From Actinomadura craniellae (lineage in GTDB: Bacteria > Actinomycetota > Actinomycetes > Streptosporangiales > Streptosporangiaceae), in NCBI RefSeq assembly GCF_003289645.1, contig NZ_QLYX01000014.1, positions 1 to 64,000 of the forward strand: a stretch of DNA of 64,000 nucleotides, read 5' to 3'. Numbering within the stretch: the stretch's first letter is position 1; every line of letters starts with the position of its first letter. Under the pieces are notes generated by a model that was not told the DNA's origin, made no database searches, and saw nothing but the letters and a program-made list of their open reading frames with translations. Positions 7,776-18,961 of this stretch are shown here, in pieces. The position numbers were made by a program, and so were the translations under genes.

Positions 7776-8954
7776 TCACGCGTCCGGCACGGGGCCGCGG
7801 AGGTGGTCCGCGGCGTACCGGGCGCGGGCGCGGACCTCGTCGAGGTCGTGCCCCAGGGCCGTCACGTGGCCGATCTTGCGTCCGGGGCGCACGGACTTGC
7901 CGTAGAAGTGCACCTTGACGGCCGGGTCGTGGGCCATCACGTGAACGTACCGGGAGTAGACGTCCGGGTCGGTGCCGCCCAGCAGGTTCGCCATCACCGT
8001 GTACGGCGCGGCCGGGGCGGTGTCGCCCAGCGGCAGGTCGAGCACGGCGCGCAGGTGCTGCTCGAACTGGGACGTGCGGGCGCCCTCGATCGTCCAGTGC
8101 CCGGAGTTGTGCGGGCGCATCGCGAGCTCGTTGACCAGCAGCCCGGACTCCGTCTCGAACAGCTCGACCGCCAGCAGGCCGACCACGCCGAGCCGGTCGG
8201 CCAACTCCAGGGCGAGGCCCTGCGCCCGGAGCGCGAGGGCGTCGTCCAGCCCGGGGGCCGGCGAGATCACCTCGACGCAGATGCCGTCCTGCTGGACGGT
8301 CTCCACCACGGGATACGCGGCGCCCTGCCCGTGCGGCGAGCGGGCCACCAGGGCGGCCAGTTCCCGGCGGAACGGCACGTGCTCCTCGACCATGAGCTCG
8401 GCGCCCCGCGCGAGCAGGCCCTGGACCAGCTCGGCGGTCTCCCGGTTCAGCGTGTCGAGCACCCACACGCCCTTGCCGTCATAGCCGCCGCGGACCGCCT
8501 TGAGCACCACCGGCCATCCGCTCTCCTCGGCGAAGGACTCCAGGAAGCGCAGCGGTGCGGCGGCCGGCACCTCGGCGAACCGCGGGCACGGCATGCCCAG
8601 CCCGGTCAGCAGCTCGCGCATCAGCAGCTTGTTCTGGGTGAGCGCCAGGGCGTCCGGGCCGGGTCTGCAGACCACCCCGGCGGTCCACATCGACAGCATG
8701 TGCTCGCCCGGCACGTGCTCGTGGTCGAACGTCACCACGTCGCAGCCCTTGGCGAAGGCCAGCAGGTCGTCGAGGGACTCGTGGGAGCCGATGCGGACGT
8801 CGGCGCCCACCAGGGCGGCCGAGTCGTCCCCGGACGCGCTCAGCACCCGTAGCGACACGCCGAGACCGATCGCGGCCTGGTAGGTCATCCGGGCGAGCTG
8901 GCCGCCTCCGACCATGCCCACGATCGGGAAGTTACCTGCGTCTTTCACGGCCAC
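7776..8954 (-). CDS. purK: N5-carboxyaminoimidazole ribonucleotide synthase, PurK
   Basis: 392 residues. ATP-grasp enzyme that carboxylates AIR with bicarbonate and ATP to N5-CAIR. The N-terminal glycine-rich loop GMVGGGQLARM is at 13-23. The ATP-grasp parts VLKAVRGGYDGKGVW (near 165) and VELFETESGLLVNELAMRPHNSGH (near 265) carry the metal ligands. It is the first gene of the purK-purE unit. A CGCGTC / GACGCG dyad about 44 bases before the start (8998-9019) might be a regulatory site, but nothing specific can be said. Confidence 0.96.
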   Translation of the reverse strand: MAVKDAGNFPIVGMVGGGQLARMTYQAAIGLGVSLRVLSASGDDSAALVGADVRIGSHESLDDLLAFAKGCDVVTFDHEHVPGEHMLSMWTAGVVCRPGPDALALTQNKLLMRELLTGLGMPCPRFAEVPAAAPLRFLESFAEESGWPVVLKAVRGGYDGKGVWVLDTLNRETAELVQGLLARGAELMVEEHVPFRRELAALVARSPHGQGAAYPVVETVQQDGICVEVISPAPGLDDALALRAQGLALELADRLGVVGLLAVELFETESGLLVNELAMRPHNSGHWTIEGARTSQFEQHLRAVLDLPLGDTAPAAPYTVMANLLGGTDPDVYSRYVHVMAHDPAVKVHFYGKSVRPGRKIGHVTALGHDLDEVRARARYAADHLRGPVPDA

Positions 8955-9068
8955 AGGCTATCCGCCCCGGTGCGGAGCGAACGCCGGGCCGTTCTTGCGC
9001 GTCAGAATCAGTAGACGCGTTCGGGGAATGCTCACTGGTCGCTGAAAGATCTGCTTCCCGGCCCCGGG

Positions 9069-9103
9069 ACCTGGGCATGCCCCTATCCTCTATATGCCCA
9101 GGT
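9069..9103 (+). promoter_or_regulatory. Inverted repeat around a possible -10 upstream of gtrA
   Basis: The 10-base arms ACCTGGGCAT (9069-9078) and ATGCCCAGGT (9094-9103) are exact reverse complements with a 15-base spacer. The spacer holds TATCCT, a plausible -10 hexamer. The GtrA start follows about 47 bases later. It could be a repressor operator or an RNA hairpin. Confidence 0.5.
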
Positions 9104-9149
9104 GTTTTATGCCAGGTGCGTCACGATCTCGAAGGGACGGTCCGACTTC

Positions 9150-9662
9150 GTGAGCCTTGTCGACAAGCTCTACCGGCGGTTCGAACATCTCGTGCGCGAG
9201 GTGGCGAAGTTCGGCAGCGTCGGTGCCCTCGCCTTCGTGATCACTCTCGGGGTCTTCAACCTGCTGCACACCGTGCTGGAGATGGGGCCGATCTCGTCGA
9301 ACGCGATCGCCACCGTGGCCTCCGCCACGTTCGCCTACTTCGGCAACCGGTTCTGGACGTTCCGGCACCGCGACCGCACCGGTCTGGGCCGCGAGTACGT
9401 GCTGTTCTTCCTGCTCAACGGCGTCGGCCTGGTGTTCACTTCACTAGTGATCGGCTTCACCACGTACGTGCTGCGGCTGGAGGACCCGATCGCCTCCAAC
9501 GCGGCCCTGCTCCTCGGCACCGGCATCGCGACGCTGTTCCGGTTCTGGTCGTACAAGAAGTGGGTGTTCCTGGCGGTCGAGGTGCCCGCCGAGCCGCTGC
9601 CGCAGCCGATGGCCGACGCCGTGGAGTTCCGCGGCGTCGCCGCGGCCCAGCGCGGTCGCTGA
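9150..9662 (+). CDS. GtrA family membrane protein
   Basis: 170 residues from GTG 9150, chosen because GAAGGGACGG lies upstream; an in-frame GTG at 9102 falls inside the inverted repeat. The domain has four hydrophobic segments (about 22-42, 48-66, 84-108, 118-136) and family features such as KFGSVGALAF, FGNRFWTF and FRFWSYKKWVF. GtrA proteins are thought to help move polyprenyl-phosphate-linked sugars across the membrane for envelope glycan synthesis. It follows purK divergently, as GtrA-like Rv3277 does in M. tuberculosis (from memory). Confidence 0.9.
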   Translation: MSLVDKLYRRFEHLVREVAKFGSVGALAFVITLGVFNLLHTVLEMGPISSNAIATVASATFAYFGNRFWTFRHRDRTGLGREYVLFFLLNGVGLVFTSLVIGFTTYVLRLEDPIASNAALLLGTGIATLFRFWSYKKWVFLAVEVPAEPLPQPMADAVEFRGVAAAQRGR

Positions 9663-9665
9663 CGT

Positions 9666-10943
9666 TCAGGCGGGTCCCACGACGACCCGCTCGACGGCCA
9701 GGGTGGCCTCGGTGGCCTTGCGCAGGAAGATCCCGAAGACCGCGGGCCGGGCCTGGATCAGCTCCAGCCGGCCGCCGTCCACCGCGGCCAGGGATCGGGC
9801 CAGGTAGAGGCCCAGGCCGGTCCCCTCGCCGCCGCTGACGCTGCGCTCGAACAGCCGGCGTTCCAGCCCGGCGGGGACGCCCGCCCCCTCGTCGCCGATC
9901 TCGATCGCCACCGAGCCGGTCGCGTACTTGGTGGCGATGGTCACCGTCCCGGCGCCGTGCACCAGGGAGTTGTCCAGCAGGGTGGCGATCATCTGGGAGA
10001 GCCCCGCGGGGTTGACGATGCCGACCAGGCCGCGCTCGCCCCTCAGCTCGATCGTCCGGTCGGCCCGCTGGAAGATCGGCTGCCACTCCTCGACCTGCTG
10101 GGTGATGACTTCGTCGACGCGGACCGGGATCGCCTCGCCCGTCCGGTCGTGCCGGGCGCGGGCGAGCAGTTGCTCCACGACGGCGACCAGCCGTTCAGTC
10201 TGCGCCAGGGCGGCCGCCCCCTCCTCGCGGACCACGTCGGGGTAGTCGGCGGCCTCGACCATCTCCTCCAGCCGCATCGACAGCGCGGTGAGCGGGGTGC
10301 GGAGCTGGTGGCTGGCGTCGGAGGCGAACTCGCGGCTGGCCGCCAGCAGGTCGGCGATGCGCATCGCGCTGCCGTCGAGTACCTCGGCCACCTGGTCGAC
10401 CTCCTGGATGCCGTACCGACGGCGGCGCGGCCGGGCCGTGCCCGAGCCCAGCCGCTCGGCCGTCTCGGCCAGGTCGACCAGTGGCAGCGTGAGTCTTCGG
10501 GCCTGGACCATGGCCAGCGCCACGGTCACCGCCATGCCCAGCGCGACGAGGCTGCCGATCAGCAGCAACTGGCGCAGCGCGGCGTTGGCCACCATGGCCG
10601 CGGGCTGGAAGATCTCCACCCGGATGCCCCCGGCGGTGCGCGTGGCGCTGAGCATCGGTGTGCCGGGCGGCTGCGTCTCCCCGATCCGGTGCACCGAGTT
10701 GTCCGGCAGCGTCACCACGATGTGCCGGCCCGGGTACTCGTTCTGGATCTTCTGGGTGGGAACGGCCTGCCCGGAGGCGCGGACGAACTGCACGCCGGCC
10801 AGGATGGCCGCCGCCTGGCGGTCGAGGAACTGCTGGGCCTCCCCGTAGATGAGCCGGTGCGTGGTGTAGGCCAGGGGAATGCCGAGCAGCAGGATCGCGA
10901 CGACCGCCACGGCGAGCGTCGACAGCAGCAGCCGGCGCCTCAT
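9666..10943 (-). CDS. Two-component sensor histidine kinase
   Basis: 425 residues. Two membrane helices (about 5-25 and 123-147) enclose a small extracytoplasmic sensor region of about 95 residues. A HAMP-like linker follows. The phospho-acceptor is H212 in SDASHQLRTPLTAL. The catalytic domain has N325 in LLDNSLVHG, the G1 box EIGDEGAGVP and the G2 box GGEGTGLGLYLA. It is the second gene of an operon after the response regulator (21-base gap). The signal is unknown. The conserved acidic sensor motifs of PhoQ-type kinases are not evident. Confidence 0.94.
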   Translation of the reverse strand: MRRRLLLSTLAVAVVAILLLGIPLAYTTHRLIYGEAQQFLDRQAAAILAGVQFVRASGQAVPTQKIQNEYPGRHIVVTLPDNSVHRIGETQPPGTPMLSATRTAGGIRVEIFQPAAMVANAALRQLLLIGSLVALGMAVTVALAMVQARRLTLPLVDLAETAERLGSGTARPRRRRYGIQEVDQVAEVLDGSAMRIADLLAASREFASDASHQLRTPLTALSMRLEEMVEAADYPDVVREEGAAALAQTERLVAVVEQLLARARHDRTGEAIPVRVDEVITQQVEEWQPIFQRADRTIELRGERGLVGIVNPAGLSQMIATLLDNSLVHGAGTVTIATKYATGSVAIEIGDEGAGVPAGLERRLFERSVSGGEGTGLGLYLARSLAAVDGGRLELIQARPAVFGIFLRKATEATLAVERVVVGPA

Positions 10944-10964
10944 CAGAACTCCTCCGGGATCCGT

Positions 10965-11636
10965 TCAGTCACCGCGTTCGAAGCGGAACCCGACCCCTCG
11001 GACCGTGGTGATGTAGCGCGGGTTCGCCGCGTCGTCGCCGAGCTTGCGGCGCAGCCAGGAGATGTGCATGTCGAGGGTCTTGGTCGACCCCCACCAGTTG
11101 GTGTCCCACACTTCGCGCATGATCTGCTCGCGGGTCACCACCTTTCCGGCGTCGCGCACCAGGACCCGCAGCAGGTCGAACTCCTTGGTGGTGAGCTGCA
11201 ACTCCTGCTCCCCCATCCAGGCGCGGCGCGACTCGGCGTCGATGCGCACGCCCTGGACGATGGGTGTCTCGGTGCTGCCCCGCCGCAGCAGCGCCCGGAC
11301 CCGGGCGAGCAGTTCGGCGAGGCGGAACGGCTTGGTCACGTAGTCGTCGGCACCCGCGTCGAGCCCGACGACGGTGTCGACCTCGTCGGCGCGGGCTGTC
11401 AAGATCAATATGGGTACTCCGTGCCCTTCGGCGCGGACCCGGCGCGCCACCTCCAGGCCGTCGAGTTCAGGCAGCCCGAGGTCCAGCACGATGAGGTCCA
11501 CGCCGCCGCCGAGCGCCCGTTCCAGGGCCTGCGGCCCGTCCGGGCTGACTTCGACGGTGTAGCCCTCTCGGCGCAGTGCGCGGGCGAGGGGCTCGGAGAT
11601 GGACGTGTCGTCCTCGGCGAGCAGTACTGAGGTCAT
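10965..11636 (-). CDS. OmpR/PhoB-family response regulator
   Basis: 223 residues from ATG 11636; the long upstream extension of the frame lacks family similarity. Receiver domain with acidic pair E8/D9/D10, phospho-acceptor D52 in VLDLGLPELDG, LTARADEVD and the conserved lysine in DDYVTKPF. The C-terminal winged helix (about 130-220) has LTTKEFDLLRVL and REQIMREVWDTNWWGSTKTLDMHISWLRRKLGDD-type elements ending in TVRGVGFRFE. It is paired with the histidine kinase downstream. An upstream CATTCAGGAACGTTTC stretch might include its promoter. Confidence 0.95.
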   Translation of the reverse strand: MTSVLLAEDDTSISEPLARALRREGYTVEVSPDGPQALERALGGGVDLIVLDLGLPELDGLEVARRVRAEGHGVPILILTARADEVDTVVGLDAGADDYVTKPFRLAELLARVRALLRRGSTETPIVQGVRIDAESRRAWMGEQELQLTTKEFDLLRVLVRDAGKVVTREQIMREVWDTNWWGSTKTLDMHISWLRRKLGDDAANPRYITTVRGVGFRFERGD

Positions 11637-11760
11637 AGAGCGATCGTAGGACCATTCAGGAACGTTTCCCGCTTGGTGCGAGGCTCTTGACCTGTGGTTT
11701 GCCACTCGTAGTACATCCTCGAATACGGCTTTATCACAGTGAAGTTGGAGGTATCCGGCT

Positions 11761-12213
11761 GTGATCCCCGCACCCCTCGTCGCCCGGCCCGTCACGTCGA
11801 TCGCCCTCATCGGGCTCGCCATGGTCTACTTCCTGATGTTGCCGGTCGGATTCGGGGCCGAGCCGTATGTCGGCGTCATGATGATCATTGGTTGCGGGCT
11901 GGCCCTCGGCGCCGGGTTCGTCCACATCGTCACGGACCGGAACGCCGCATGGGGCTACACGCTGGGAGTGGGGCTGCTGAGCGCCCTCGGCCCCCTGGCC
12001 GTCCTGGCCACCGGCCTGCCTCTCGTCGAGCACCGCGTCACCGCCGACCGGCTGCTGCCGCACTGCCTGGGCCTGGCCTTCCTCGGCGCGGTGACCGCCC
12101 TGCTGGCCGGCGCGACCCTCGTCCTCCGGCACCGGGGAGGACGGCCGCGCACGGACGATCCGGTGACCTCGGCCCGGGAACGCGCCCGACGCACCGCCCA
12201 CCTGCGGGTGTAG
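11761..12213 (+). CDS. Small hypothetical integral membrane protein
   Basis: 150 residues beginning at GTG 11761 with GGAGG eleven bases upstream. Four hydrophobic helices are predicted by eye at about 10-28, 36-55, 65-85 and 105-122, followed by a basic Arg-rich tail (residues 125-150) that should face the cytoplasm. No catalytic motif. It is divergent from the two-component system and converges on treZ with only seven bases between the stop codons. It may be a target or partner of the neighbouring two-component system, but this is only positional. Confidence 0.65.
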   Translation: MIPAPLVARPVTSIALIGLAMVYFLMLPVGFGAEPYVGVMMIIGCGLALGAGFVHIVTDRNAAWGYTLGVGLLSALGPLAVLATGLPLVEHRVTADRLLPHCLGLAFLGAVTALLAGATLVLRHRGGRPRTDDPVTSARERARRTAHLRV

Positions 12214-12220
12214 GGCTACT

Positions 12221-13960
12221 TCAGGCCGTGCCGGCCACCGTGATGGCCACCGTGTCGGGCGGCAGCGACAGCCCGCCCGGGGCCGGCTCGACCGCGGGGT
12301 CGGAGGCCAGCAGCACCCGGCCGTCGCCGACCGGGACGACCGCCTTCTCGGTGCCCAGGTTGGCCGCGATCCGCAGCCCGCTCCGGCGCACCACGATCCA
12401 CCCGGCCGCCTCGTCCACCTCGGCCGCCACCCGGTCCAGCCGCGCGTCGGTCAGCTCCGGCCGGGCGCGGCGCAGCGCGATCAGCGCCCGGTACCACTCC
12501 AGCAGGTCGCGCCGGTCGGACTCGGCCGGCTCCGACCAGTCGAGCACCGACCGCCGGACCGTCTCGGCCGCCTGCGGATCGGGCACCTCCTCCGCCGCCC
12601 AGCCGTGCCGGGCGAACTCGCGCCGCCGGCCGTCCCGCACCGCCTGGGCCAGGTCCGGCTCCGCGTGGTCGGTGAAGTAGCACCAGGGCGTCCGGGCGCC
12701 CCACTCCTCCCCCATGAACAGCATCGGCGTGAACGGCGCGGTCAGCATCAGCGCGGCGCCCACCTTCAGCCGGCCCGGCGGCAGCGAGGCCGACAGCCGG
12801 TCGCCGACCGCGCGGTTGCCCACCTGGTCGTGGTTCTGCAGGTAGCCCAGGAACCGGTGGCCGGAGACACGGGAGACGTCCACCGGGCGGCCGTGTCGCC
12901 GGCCGCGGAACGTGGAATACGTCCCGTCGTGGACGAACACCCTCGTCAGCGCCTTGGCCAGCACCGGCAGCGGGCCGAAGTCGCAGTAGTAGCCCTGGCG
13001 CTCCCCGGTCAGCGCGGCGTGCAGCGCGTGGTGGAAGTCGTCGCTCCACTGCCCGTCCAGCCCGTACCCGCCGGCCTCCCGGGGGGCGACCAGCGCCGGG
13101 TCGTTGAGGTCCGACTCGGCGATCAGGACGAGTTCCCGGCCCAGGTGCGCCCGCAGCGCGCCGACCTCGCCGGCCAGTTCCTCCAGGACGTGCACCGCGC
13201 AGCCGTCGTCGATGGCGTGCACCGCGTCCAGCCGCAGCCCGTCCAGGTGGAAGTCACGCAACCAGCTCAGCGCGTTCTCCACGACGTAGGCGCGCACCTC
13301 GTCGGAGCCGGGCTGGTCGAAGTTGACCGCCTCGCCCCAGGGGGTGGTGTACACCGGCGTGAAGTACGGCCCGTACCGGGCCAGGTAGTTCCCGCTGGGG
13401 CCCAGATGGTTGTAGACGACGTCGAGCAGCACCGCCAGCCCCCGGCCGTGGCAGGCGTCCACGAAGCGCTTGAGCCCGTCCGGGCCGCCGTAGGGGTGGT
13501 GGACGGCCCACGGGTGCACCCCGTCGTAGCCCCACCCGTGCCGGCCGGGGAACGCCGCCACCGGCAGCAGCTCGACCGTGTCGACGCCCAGCGAGACCAG
13601 GTGGTCGAGGCGGTCGATGGCCGCGTCGAACGTGCCCTCGGGGGTGAACGTCCCGACGTGCAGCTCGTAGAGCACCGAGCCGGCCAGCGGGCGGCCCCGC
13701 CAGCCCTGGTCCGTCCAGGCGAACCGGTCGTGTTCGTAGACCCGGCTGGGCGCGTGCACCCCGTCCGGCTGCCAGCGCGAGCGGGGGTCGGGCAGCGGGC
13801 CGGCACCGTCGAGGACGAACCCGTAGTCGGTGCCGTGCCCGGCTTCCGGCACCTCGGCGGCCCAGCGGCCCGGGCGCCCGGCCGGGCGCATCTCGTGCCG
13901 CGCCCCGGCGGCCTCGATCTCGACCCGGTCGGCCCGGGGGGCCCAGACCTCGAACCTCAT
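12221..13960 (-). CDS. treZ: Malto-oligosyltrehalose trehalohydrolase, TreZ
   Basis: 579 residues, GH13 family. Releases trehalose from the maltooligosyl-trehalose made by TreY. The N-terminal beta-sandwich (FEVWAPRADRVEIE) precedes the barrel. Motifs: VLLDVVYNHLGPSGNYL, the nucleophile region GLRLDAVHAI, the acid/base LIAESDLND and FLGYLQNHDQVGN. The ATG at 13960 overlaps the treY stop by four bases (ATGA), so translation is probably coupled. It is the last gene of treX-treY-treZ. Length and motifs are complete. Confidence 0.96.
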   Translation of the reverse strand: MRFEVWAPRADRVEIEAAGARHEMRPAGRPGRWAAEVPEAGHGTDYGFVLDGAGPLPDPRSRWQPDGVHAPSRVYEHDRFAWTDQGWRGRPLAGSVLYELHVGTFTPEGTFDAAIDRLDHLVSLGVDTVELLPVAAFPGRHGWGYDGVHPWAVHHPYGGPDGLKRFVDACHGRGLAVLLDVVYNHLGPSGNYLARYGPYFTPVYTTPWGEAVNFDQPGSDEVRAYVVENALSWLRDFHLDGLRLDAVHAIDDGCAVHVLEELAGEVGALRAHLGRELVLIAESDLNDPALVAPREAGGYGLDGQWSDDFHHALHAALTGERQGYYCDFGPLPVLAKALTRVFVHDGTYSTFRGRRHGRPVDVSRVSGHRFLGYLQNHDQVGNRAVGDRLSASLPPGRLKVGAALMLTAPFTPMLFMGEEWGARTPWCYFTDHAEPDLAQAVRDGRRREFARHGWAAEEVPDPQAAETVRRSVLDWSEPAESDRRDLLEWYRALIALRRARPELTDARLDRVAAEVDEAAGWIVVRRSGLRIAANLGTEKAVVPVGDGRVLLASDPAVEPAPGGLSLPPDTVAITVAGTA

Positions 13961-16243
13961 CCACGCTCCTCCACCAGCAGGGCGACCGGCAACCGGTCCA
14001 GGATGTCGGCCGGGCGCGGCCGCAGGTGCAGCCGCCCGGTGAGCAGGTCGCGCCAGGCCGGCCCGGCGAGATCGAGCACGGTGTCGCCCCAGCCGCCGAT
14101 CCGGGCCAGGCCCACCGGCAGGCGGGTGGCCACCGCGATCGCCCCGCCCCGGCGGAAGGCCACCACGTGGCTGCTCGCCCCGCGCGCCGGCACCGGCTCG
14201 TGGTCGGCGCGGAACCAGTCGGGACGCCGCCGGCGCAGGCGCATCGTCCGCACGGTGACCAGCAGTTTCTCCTCGTCCAGGGTGCGCGGCGGTTCGCCCG
14301 CGTCGAGCCGGGCGAGCAGTTGCCTGCGGTGCTCGTAGTCGACCGGGCGGCGGTTGTCGGGGTCCACCAGCGCCCGGCCGGTCAGCTCGCACCCCTGGTA
14401 GACGTCGGGCACTCCGGGCATGGCGAGCTGCACCAGCTTCTGGCCCAGCGCGTTGACCCGGGCGTGCGGGGCGACCAGTTCGGCGAAGGCGGCCAGCCCG
14501 GCGGTGATCTCGGGGTCGGACGCGGCGACCGCCGCGAACTCCAGCACCGCACGCTCGTACTCCGGGTCCGGATCGGTCCAGGACGTCCGGGTCTTGGCCT
14601 CCCGCATCGCCTTGCGGGCGTACTCGGCGAGCCGGTCGGCCGGCAGCGGCCAGGCGCCCGCCAGGGTCTGCCACAGCAGGTACTCCAGGTCCGGTTCGGG
14701 CCGGGCCGGGGTCAGCTCGCGGGCCCGGCGCGACCAGGCGGTCACCGCGGCGGACCACTCCGCCGGCAGCTCCGCCAGCACCGCCAACGCCGCCCGGACG
14801 TCCTCCTGGCGCTTGGTGTCGTGGGTGGACAGCGTGGTCATGGCGGCGGGCCGGTCGCGGGCCTGCCGGGCGCAGTAGGCGTGGAAGTCGCTCCGGCTCA
14901 CCGCGAACCGGGTGGGGTCGCCGCCCACCTCGTTCAGCGACGCCAGCCGCGACCACCGGTAGAACGCGGTGTCCTCCACCCCCTTGGCCATCAGCGGGGC
15001 CGTGGTCTGCTGGAAACGCACCACGAACTCGCGGGCCAGGGGGCCGTCCCCCAGCCGCCCGGTGACGATCCCCAGCACCGTGTCGAGCACCGGCCGCAGC
15101 TCGGCGGGCAGCCGGTCGGCGGCCTGCTCCGCGGACGCCGAAAGGATCTTCAGGGACTCCGCGGGCGGCTCCTCGCCCGGGACCACGTACGCCCGGTAGA
15201 CCGGCACCGCGTACAGCAGTTCGTCGAGGACGGTCTCCAGCGCGCGCTCGTCGTGGGAGGGCAGCAGCCGGCACAGCGCCCGGTGCAGGCGCGCCGTCTC
15301 GGGGCGCAGCCCGTGCCGGGCGGCCTCCCGCCGGGCGGCGTGCTCGACCTCGGCGAAGTCGGCCGGGCCGCCGGTGAAGTCGGTGTAGAGCTCGGTGAGC
15401 GGGCGTTCCCCGGCGGGGTCCAGGAACAGCCCACCGATCTCGCCCAGCGCGTCGTAGCCGGTGGTGCCCGCGCAGGGCCAGTCGGCCGGCAGCCGCTCGT
15501 CGCCGGTGAGGATCTTCTCCACGACCGTCCAGACGCCCGCCCGCCCGGCCAGGACGCGCAGGTAGCCCCGCGGGTCGGCCAGGCCGTCGGGGTGGTCCAC
15601 CCGCAGCCCGTGGACCAGGCCCTCCTCGATCAGGCGCAGCGGCACGGCGTGGGTGGCGGCGAACACCTCGGGGTCCTCGGGGCGCAGCCCGATCAGCGTG
15701 GAGATCTCGAAGAACCGGCGGTAGTTGGGGCCCTCGCGCCAGTACACCGGCCGGTGGTGCTCGGCGGGCAGCGGGAAGACGTGGTCGTGGTAGCGCAGCA
15801 CGTCGCCGTCCGGGACCGGCCGGTCGTCCGGGTCGCCCAGCACCGGCAGCAGGATCCGGCCGCCGCCGTGCTCCCAGTCGACGTCGAACCAGCGGGCGTC
15901 CGGCGACTCCCGGCCCGCCCGCAGCACCGACCACAGCTGCCGGTTCAGCGGCTCGGGGGCGGGGACGGCCATGTGGTTGGGCACCACGTCCACGACGATC
16001 TTCAGCCCGTGCTCGTGGAACCGGGCGGCCATCGCCCGGAAGCCGTCCTCGCCGCCGAGTTCGGCGGAGATCCGGGAGTGGTCGACCACGTCGTACCCGT
16101 GCGCGGAGCCGGGAGCGGCTTGCAGGATCGGCGACAGGTAGACGTGGGAGACACCCAGCCCGGCCAGGTAGCCGGCCAGCGCGGCGGCCTCGGCGAATCC
16201 GAACTCCGGGCGCAGTTGCAGGCGGTACGTGCCGGTGGGCGGC

Positions 16244-16251
<8 letters not shown>
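13957..16251 (-). CDS. treY: Malto-oligosyltrehalose synthase, TreY
   Basis: 764 residues, GH13. Converts the reducing-end alpha-1,4 bond of maltodextrins to alpha-1,1, producing maltooligosyl-trehalose. The N-terminal TYRLQLRPEFGF and YLSPILQA, then VVDVVPNHMAV, GLRVDHPDGLADP (catalytic Asp), VVEKILTGDE (catalytic Glu) and LSTHDTKRQEDVR are all present. The C-terminal WQTLAGAWPL and QGCELTGRALVDPDNRRPVDY segments are family-typical. The start at 16251 lies inside the treX end (8-base overlap), and the end overlaps treZ. An alternative frame across this gene is a high-GC shadow. Confidence 0.96.
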
Positions 16252-18364
<2,113 letters not shown>

Positions 18365-18455
18365 TCTCGTCCTCCCGGATCGAGCAGGTCGAGGACCGCC
18401 GCGCCCGACGACCCCTGCCCCTGGTCCCTGGGGCCCCTTCCCCGAACGGCGATCT

Positions 18456-18477
18456 CCACACCGGCGCGCCGGTGTGG
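18456..18477. promoter_or_regulatory. Perfect 22-bp palindrome upstream of treXYZ
   Basis: The half-site CCACACCGGCG (18456-18466) is followed by its exact reverse complement (18467-18477) with no spacer. It lies between treX (minus) and bfd (plus), about 92 bases before the treX start and 68 bases before the IdeR box. Its position fits an operator or upstream activator site for the trehalose operon. Confidence 0.55.
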
Positions 18478-18544
18478 GGGTGCTGACCTGGATCGGCCCT
18501 GCACATCCCACCCCACTGGTCAATCCGGACATCCATCCGCTACC

Positions 18545-18563
18545 TTAGGAGAGCCTTACCTAA
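18545..18563 (+). promoter_or_regulatory. IdeR/DtxR iron box upstream of bfd-bfr
   Basis: TTAGGAGAGCCTTACCTAA matches 16 of 19 positions of the DtxR/IdeR consensus TTAGGTTAGGCTAACCTAA (consensus from memory). It ends 39 bases before the bfd start. In mycobacteria IdeR with iron activates bacterioferritin genes, so the site could activate or repress here. The divergent treX start is about 180 bases away. Confidence 0.8.
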
Positions 18564-18602
18564 TGGGGTCGCCCCGAGAACCCTCCGAAAGGTGTCCACC
18601 GG

Positions 18603-18875
18603 ATGTACGTCTGCATCTGCAACGCCGTCACCGAGGACGCCGTACACCGCTGCGTGGCCGACGGGGCCCGCAGCATCAAGGAGGTCCGGGCGGCGGTCGG
18701 TATGAAGCCCGCCTGTGGTTCGTGCACCCGGCGGCTGTGCGACCTCGTCGGCGAACGGCGCACCGCCCTGGAGGCGATCGACGCCGCCGTCAGCGGCCCG
18801 CCGCTGCTGGCGGCACCCGACCTCCGGGGCGACCTGGTCAGCGAGAGGAGGCAGGCACCGCTCACCGCAGCCTGA
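18603..18875 (+). CDS. bfd: Bacterioferritin-associated ferredoxin
   Basis: 90 residues. [2Fe-2S] protein that docks on bacterioferritin and reduces stored Fe(III). Cluster cysteines C4, C6, C38 and C41 are in the Bfd pattern C-x-C ... C-x-x-C (MYVCICNAV and KPACGSC). The domain fills residues 1-60; the remaining tail is low in conservation and longer than the 64-residue E. coli protein. An IdeR box precedes the gene and bacterioferritin follows, so iron-controlled storage and release is the clear context. Confidence 0.93.
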   Translation: MYVCICNAVTEDAVHRCVADGARSIKEVRAAVGMKPACGSCTRRLCDLVGERRTALEAIDAAVSGPPLLAAPDLRGDLVSERRQAPLTAA

Positions 18876-18961
18876 CATAACGCCTGATCATCCCGGCCGC
18901 CACTGCGGACCGGGCATGTTGCGTTGTCCTTTGTCGGTGTTCCATGCGACGATTGGTCGAT

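Noticed and set aside
8998-9019. CGCGTC / GACGCG dyad upstream of purK
   Set aside because: Six-base GC arms are expected often by chance here; no promoter alignment supports it.
12221-15934. A 1237-codon minus-strand frame joining treZ and an alternate frame of treY
   Set aside because: Only its last 579 codons have family motifs (treZ). The rest is Arg/Ala/Gly-rich shadow sequence of treY.
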